Positions 5,737 to 8,512 of a stretch of DNA of 8,512 nucleotides are shown here, one piece after another. The notes beneath the pieces are model-generated. The model searched no databases, was not told the origin of the DNA, and saw nothing but the letters and a program-made list of their open reading frames with translations. The translations under genes were made by a program, and so were the position numbers. The stretch lies in assembly GCA_028710655.1 (NCBI GenBank), contig JAQTTS010000080.1:1-8512 (forward strand). Direction: 5' to 3'. The first letter of the stretch is position 1; every line of letters begins with the position of its first letter. This stretch comes from Dehalococcoidales bacterium. GTDB taxonomy: Bacteria; Chloroflexota; Dehalococcoidia; Dehalococcoidales; UBA5760.

Positions 5737-6441
5737 GTGGATTTCGCTGAAAGATTCTGGCTTTTTGTCGTAATTGGAATCTTATCGCCTATTCTCGGTC
5801 TCGTCGTCGCAGCTCTGTATCACTCCACTGAGCCAATATATGTTGCTGCCTTCTTAGGCGCATGGCCTGTGTCCGCAATCGCCTTTTATGACTATTTCGT
5901 AAACGTTTCCCTTGTAGCATGCGATAAGAAAGGCCAATGGAAGGACTCCCTTCAGGTTGTTGATAGGAGAGGAGTCACGTGGCATTATCTTAGGTTACCC
6001 GTTAAGAATTCCGGTTTCGCACCTGCAAGAAACTGCACCGCCGAACTCACAGTGTTGAGCAGACCACAGAAGAACGGGCAAAGCTGTCCAGCCCCATCCT
6101 CAGAGACAAAGGCTCTAACGTGGGTTGCCCCCAGGCGCGAAGACAGACATACAATTCCCCCGAGAGGAGGTACTGCCGCTCTAGCTATCGTAATTGACGA
6201 TACAAGTGTTACGAATACAACCCGGTCTTCTTGGCACGCGGCCAATGCTTGGGGACATTTAGCCGTATGGGCGGGGACCAACGAAGTGTTCGCTATGCCA
6301 CCCGCTACACGAGCCCAGGATGCCTTTTGCCAAGGGGATTACAAGATAAGAGTCACAGTGTACCCTGAGAACGGTGCCCCGAAGTCTGACACCTTCAAGC
6401 TACACGTGGACTCCGATTGGTCTAAGACCTCCCTCAGCTAG
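5737..6441 (+). CDS. Two-helix membrane protein with a C-terminal beta-rich domain, function unknown
   Basis: About 235 residues from the chosen GTG start; the frame extends back to a TTG at 5656, but the extra residues (for example IHCIICRE) do not look like protein and no ribosome site precedes that TTG. From the GTG, a short polar start is followed by a helix FWLFVVIGILSPILGLVVAA and a second one PIYVAAFLGAWPVSAIAFYD. The rest is a soluble domain with WHYLRLPVKNSGFAPARNCTA, a pattern seen in CARDB-like and other immunoglobulin-type beta sandwiches where V-x-N-x-G starts a conserved strand, and the end reads GDYKIRVTVYPENG...TFKLHVD. It probably sits in the membrane with the sandwich outside or facing the cytoplasm; topology is not decided. 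It converges with the AbiE toxin gene and shares a repeat-bounded segment with it. Function unknown. Confidence 0.75.
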   Translation: MDFAERFWLFVVIGILSPILGLVVAALYHSTEPIYVAAFLGAWPVSAIAFYDYFVNVSLVACDKKGQWKDSLQVVDRRGVTWHYLRLPVKNSGFAPARNCTAELTVLSRPQKNGQSCPAPSSETKALTWVAPRREDRHTIPPRGGTAALAIVIDDTSVTNTTRSSWHAANAWGHLAVWAGTNEVFAMPPATRAQDAFCQGDYKIRVTVYPENGAPKSDTFKLHVDSDWSKTSLS

Positions 6442-6558
6442 CACCCTCAGTAGTGCCAATATCGTCGCTAATTTCAAAGAGAAGTCGCGGGGGGCGTAGG
6501 ACGGCCACCGAAGATGATCTTATCCAAGAGCGGGTGACAGGCATGTGCGGTATTCCTT

Positions 6559-7461
6559 TCACTGTTGGAAGATGAAAACCTCCTGAAGAATGGCTTTCAG
6601 CCCCACGATGCAATCCTCGAAGGACGGGGGGTCGGCCACGAAGTTGGAGAGTTGCGCTTGCCAGTCACGCTTGATTCCGGCCAGAACCTGTTCATCGAGG
6701 AAATCCTGCTGACCTGCATAGGTGACCCCGCACGCCTGGGCTTTGCCCGGCAGTATCCGTCCGACGCTTCTCCAGTCTATCGGTAAGTCCGATTGCCTCC
6801 GCAGATAGCACAGATCGTATAAGTCGCGTGGCCGGTTGCGGAGCCATCCACGATCCCGGAGGTGCTGCCTGGATTGGAGAAACGCACGCAGTTTTTCCGC
6901 AACGATCTCTTCCAAGCTGTAAACCGACATGGTTATATCCAAGGATTCCCCTTCGAACTCATGGAGGAGACGGCGTTCAACCCATCCAGCTAGGATGGGT
7001 TCCTGGGCCGATACTTCTACTTTTAAGGTACAGTCCGGGCTGCGCATCCAGGGAAACTGGACTCGCACACTAAACATGCACTGTCCTCGCGGATGGGGCT
7101 CGCGCTGGTGATCTTCGGCAACAGTGACCCCGAATGGGCCGAAAGCCAACAGCCACATCTTCATCTGTTCGGTGGCGCTTCCGAGGACACGCAGCAGGTC
7201 ATCGCCTGCCCACGGCTTCCGCGATGTGAAGTCCAGATCTTCGGAGAACCGGTAGCCGGGAAAGTAGGCCTTGCGCAGGCAGGTCCCACCTTTGAATACC
7301 AGAGATTCGGCGAGCGAGGGTACACTGGCGATGCCGGCTAACAGGTAGCTGAGGGCGTAGTCCTTTTCCAAGACGTACTGGGGCTTATGGGCAACGCGCG
7401 CTGCTTCCGCAATGCGCAGGCGCAATGGTCGGAGAGGTCGAGAAGTATCACTGACTGTCAT
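6559..7461 (-). CDS. abiEii: AbiEii/AbiGii-type nucleotidyltransferase toxin
   Basis: About 300 residues. The nucleotidyltransferase motifs of this family are all visible: FKGGTCLRKAYF (GGTxLxK motif, near residues 57-67), YRFSEDLDF (the S-x-D-L-D catalytic motif), CTLKVEVS, and EEIVAEKLRAFLQSR followed by RPRDLYDLCYL. These match type IV AbiE toxins, which transfer nucleotides and arrest growth on phage infection; some relatives modify tRNA. The opening RIAEAARVAHKPQYVLEKDYALSYLL is also typical. I chose the ATG at 7461; the frame reaches back to a TTG at 7473, four codons earlier. Neither has a strong ribosome site, and the ATG overlaps the end of the antitoxin gene by 14 bases, so translational coupling to it is likely. 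No residue of the catalytic motifs is missing, so the enzyme looks intact. Confidence 0.93.
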   Translation of the reverse strand: MTVSDTSRPLRPLRLRIAEAARVAHKPQYVLEKDYALSYLLAGIASVPSLAESLVFKGGTCLRKAYFPGYRFSEDLDFTSRKPWAGDDLLRVLGSATEQMKMWLLAFGPFGVTVAEDHQREPHPRGQCMFSVRVQFPWMRSPDCTLKVEVSAQEPILAGWVERRLLHEFEGESLDITMSVYSLEEIVAEKLRAFLQSRQHLRDRGWLRNRPRDLYDLCYLRRQSDLPIDWRSVGRILPGKAQACGVTYAGQQDFLDEQVLAGIKRDWQAQLSNFVADPPSFEDCIVGLKAILQEVFIFQQ

Positions 7462-8311
7462 GGAGGTTCTCAATAACGTTCCACTTGAGGTTATGGCGAC
7501 CGCGGGCCGGCCTGCCGGGGTCTAGCGGAGATTCACCCTTGGCCGGGTAGGCCTGGAGAGGCTCCAGGATGTTTGGCGATACGTGGAAATGGTCGAGCGC
7601 CCATCCGACGCGCTTCATCACAGCAGTTACCCTAAGCTGCAACGCATACTGGATCAAGCGGTTCGAGTCGATATCAACAAGGTGCTTGTCGAGTATCTCC
7701 ATTGCCACCGAGAGTGAGCCGAAGATGTGGAAATGGTGGAACGCATCGAGCAACGCGCGCTCCCGGTCGAAGATGGGGGCCTGGTTGCGCTCGTTGACCC
7801 AGAGCTGCGTGATGCCGAAGAAACGCTCCCTGGTAACGGCAATAACTTCGTAATGTATCCCAGCAACGATCCATGCAGTGTGGTCGCTGGCCTTCTGATT
7901 GTGGCCTGCCGGGGGATAGGTCCGCGTCGGCGATGAGATAGTGATGGTGGTGGGAACCTGTTCGGTAAGGCCCCAGTGTTGAAGGGCCGACCAATGGCTC
8001 ACCGCTGACGGAGTCACCAGAGCTGTGCCGATAGCGAAGGCATGCGCCCGGGGCGTTCTGGTCACCGAGTCATTAATCGCATACAGTCCCCTCTTGATGC
8101 GCGTGAGTCGGCCAGCCGCCGTCAAGCGATGTAGAAGTGTTATGATATGCCTTGGGGTCAGGCCGAGGCGAACTCCCTGGCTAGCGGCCTGTGTCATGTC
8201 GAACGGGTCAACGCCCGCTCCTTCCAGGGCAGTCAGGAATCGTATGCCCACGGGATCGCCGTAGGCTCTCGGAGCAATGCCCTTGTATGGTGACGTGGTA
8301 TCAGTAACCAT
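7448..8311 (-). CDS. abiEi: AbiEi-type antitoxin / transcriptional autorepressor
   Basis: About 287 residues from ATG 8311. The N-terminus carries a winged helix: GIRFLTALEGAGVDPFDMTQAA, then TLLHRLTAAGRLTRIKRGLYAI, where the last residues are the wing; this is the AbiEi_4-like arrangement of AbiE antitoxins. The larger C-terminal part (VSHWSALQHWGL, FFGITQLWVN, DRERALLDAFHH) is the AbiEi antitoxin domain. It should neutralise the downstream nucleotidyltransferase and repress its own promoter. The frame extends to an ATG at 8368, but the 19 extra residues (LWYAIVVAITT) look unlike the family and cover a plausible promoter, so I prefer 8311. No Shine-Dalgarno sequence precedes 8311. Its end overlaps the toxin start, as is usual for this operon. 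Confidence 0.9.
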   Translation of the reverse strand: MVTDTTSPYKGIAPRAYGDPVGIRFLTALEGAGVDPFDMTQAASQGVRLGLTPRHIITLLHRLTAAGRLTRIKRGLYAINDSVTRTPRAHAFAIGTALVTPSAVSHWSALQHWGLTEQVPTTITISSPTRTYPPAGHNQKASDHTAWIVAGIHYEVIAVTRERFFGITQLWVNERNQAPIFDRERALLDAFHHFHIFGSLSVAMEILDKHLVDIDSNRLIQYALQLRVTAVMKRVGWALDHFHVSPNILEPLQAYPAKGESPLDPGRPARGRHNLKWNVIENLHDSQ

Positions 8312-8332
8312 TGTAGTAATTGCGACCACAAT

Positions 8333-8362
8333 AGCATACCACAGGATGGCATCGGGCGGCAA
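8333..8362 (-). promoter_or_regulatory. Candidate promoter of the abiE operon
   Basis: On the minus strand TTGCCG (8362-8357), an 18-base spacer and TATGCT (8338-8333) form a reasonable sigma-70-like promoter. Transcription would begin near 8326 and the leader to ATG 8311 would be about 15 bases. A short inverted repeat, ATTGT (8310-8314) with ACAAT (8328-8332), lies over the predicted start site and could be an operator for the antitoxin, which autoregulates in characterised AbiE systems. Both elements are weak matches. Confidence 0.4.
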
Positions 8363-8388
8363 CCTCATGCTCGGGCAGAAATCAGTTG

Positions 8389-8456
8389 CTGCAGAGCTGG
8401 GACAAGGCTTTTCTTCTCAAACAGAAGTTCGGGAGCTGTCGCCAAAGGCCCACCAG
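8389..8456 (+). repeat. 68-bp diverged direct repeat, copy 2
   Basis: This matches 5513-5580 without gaps at 52 of 68 bases, same orientation. The central palindrome of copy 1 is only partly kept here (AAGTTC-GG-GAGCTG). It lies upstream of the abiE operon in the gene-free right end of the window (8369-8512), where I see no other feature. Confidence 0.65.
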
Positions 8457-8512
8457 GGGTTACTGTAGCAAGAACCCTCACCCGGTCACTGGTCGTTCCT
8501 TCCGGCGGAATA

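Noticed and set aside
6442..6558. Terminator between the converging membrane protein and toxin genes
   Set aside because: Only very short inverted repeats (such as AAGAT-G-ATCTT at 6511-6521) and no stem followed by a T-run are visible.

Overview
The window looks like accessory DNA from a bacterial chromosome of medium GC content. The style of the two-component genes (a NarL-type regulator reading YLVYGQ where most have a lysine, beside a multi-pass HisKA_3-type kinase) and the five-helix membrane protein next to them remind me of Chloroflexota or actinobacterial genomes. That is an impression from protein style, not a demonstrated assignment. There are no rRNA or tRNA genes, no CRISPR array and no intact insertion sequence.

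Layout: (1) Positions 1-1510, plus strand: a gene running in from the left edge with four cysteines spaced like a metal-binding cluster, then a uracil-DNA-glycosylase-superfamily protein that keeps cysteines typical of iron-sulfur family 4/5 enzymes but has diverged catalytic motifs. (2) 1514-1741: a truncated HipB-like helix-turn-helix remnant. (3) 1742-2010: a gene-free stretch with four inverted repeats. (4) 3896-2011, minus strand: a sensor histidine kinase and NarL/FixJ response regulator, overlapping by four bases (TTGA). (5) 4033-5453, plus strand, divergent from the kinase: a membrane-anchored protein of unknown function, coupled by TGATG to a small membrane protein gene with an in-frame TAA at codon 34. 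(6) 5454-5736: a non-coding stretch with hairpins and one copy of a 68-bp repeat. (7) 5737-6441, plus strand: a two-helix membrane protein with a beta-rich soluble domain. (8) 8311-6559, minus strand: an AbiE-type toxin-antitoxin pair, antitoxin first. (9) 8369-8512: upstream DNA with the second copy of the 68-bp repeat.

How it fits together: the kinase, regulator and divergent membrane protein look like one signalling unit with its likely target or accessory gene. The AbiE pair is a recognisable abortive-infection / toxin-antitoxin module. Together with the adjacent membrane protein gene it lies between two diverged direct repeats, which suggests a cargo segment. The cysteine-cluster protein and the glycosylase-like protein at the left edge form the least familiar part and could be a DNA-base-recognition or defence pair. 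The HipB-like remnant and the nonsense-interrupted gene show that the region has been decaying and turning over.
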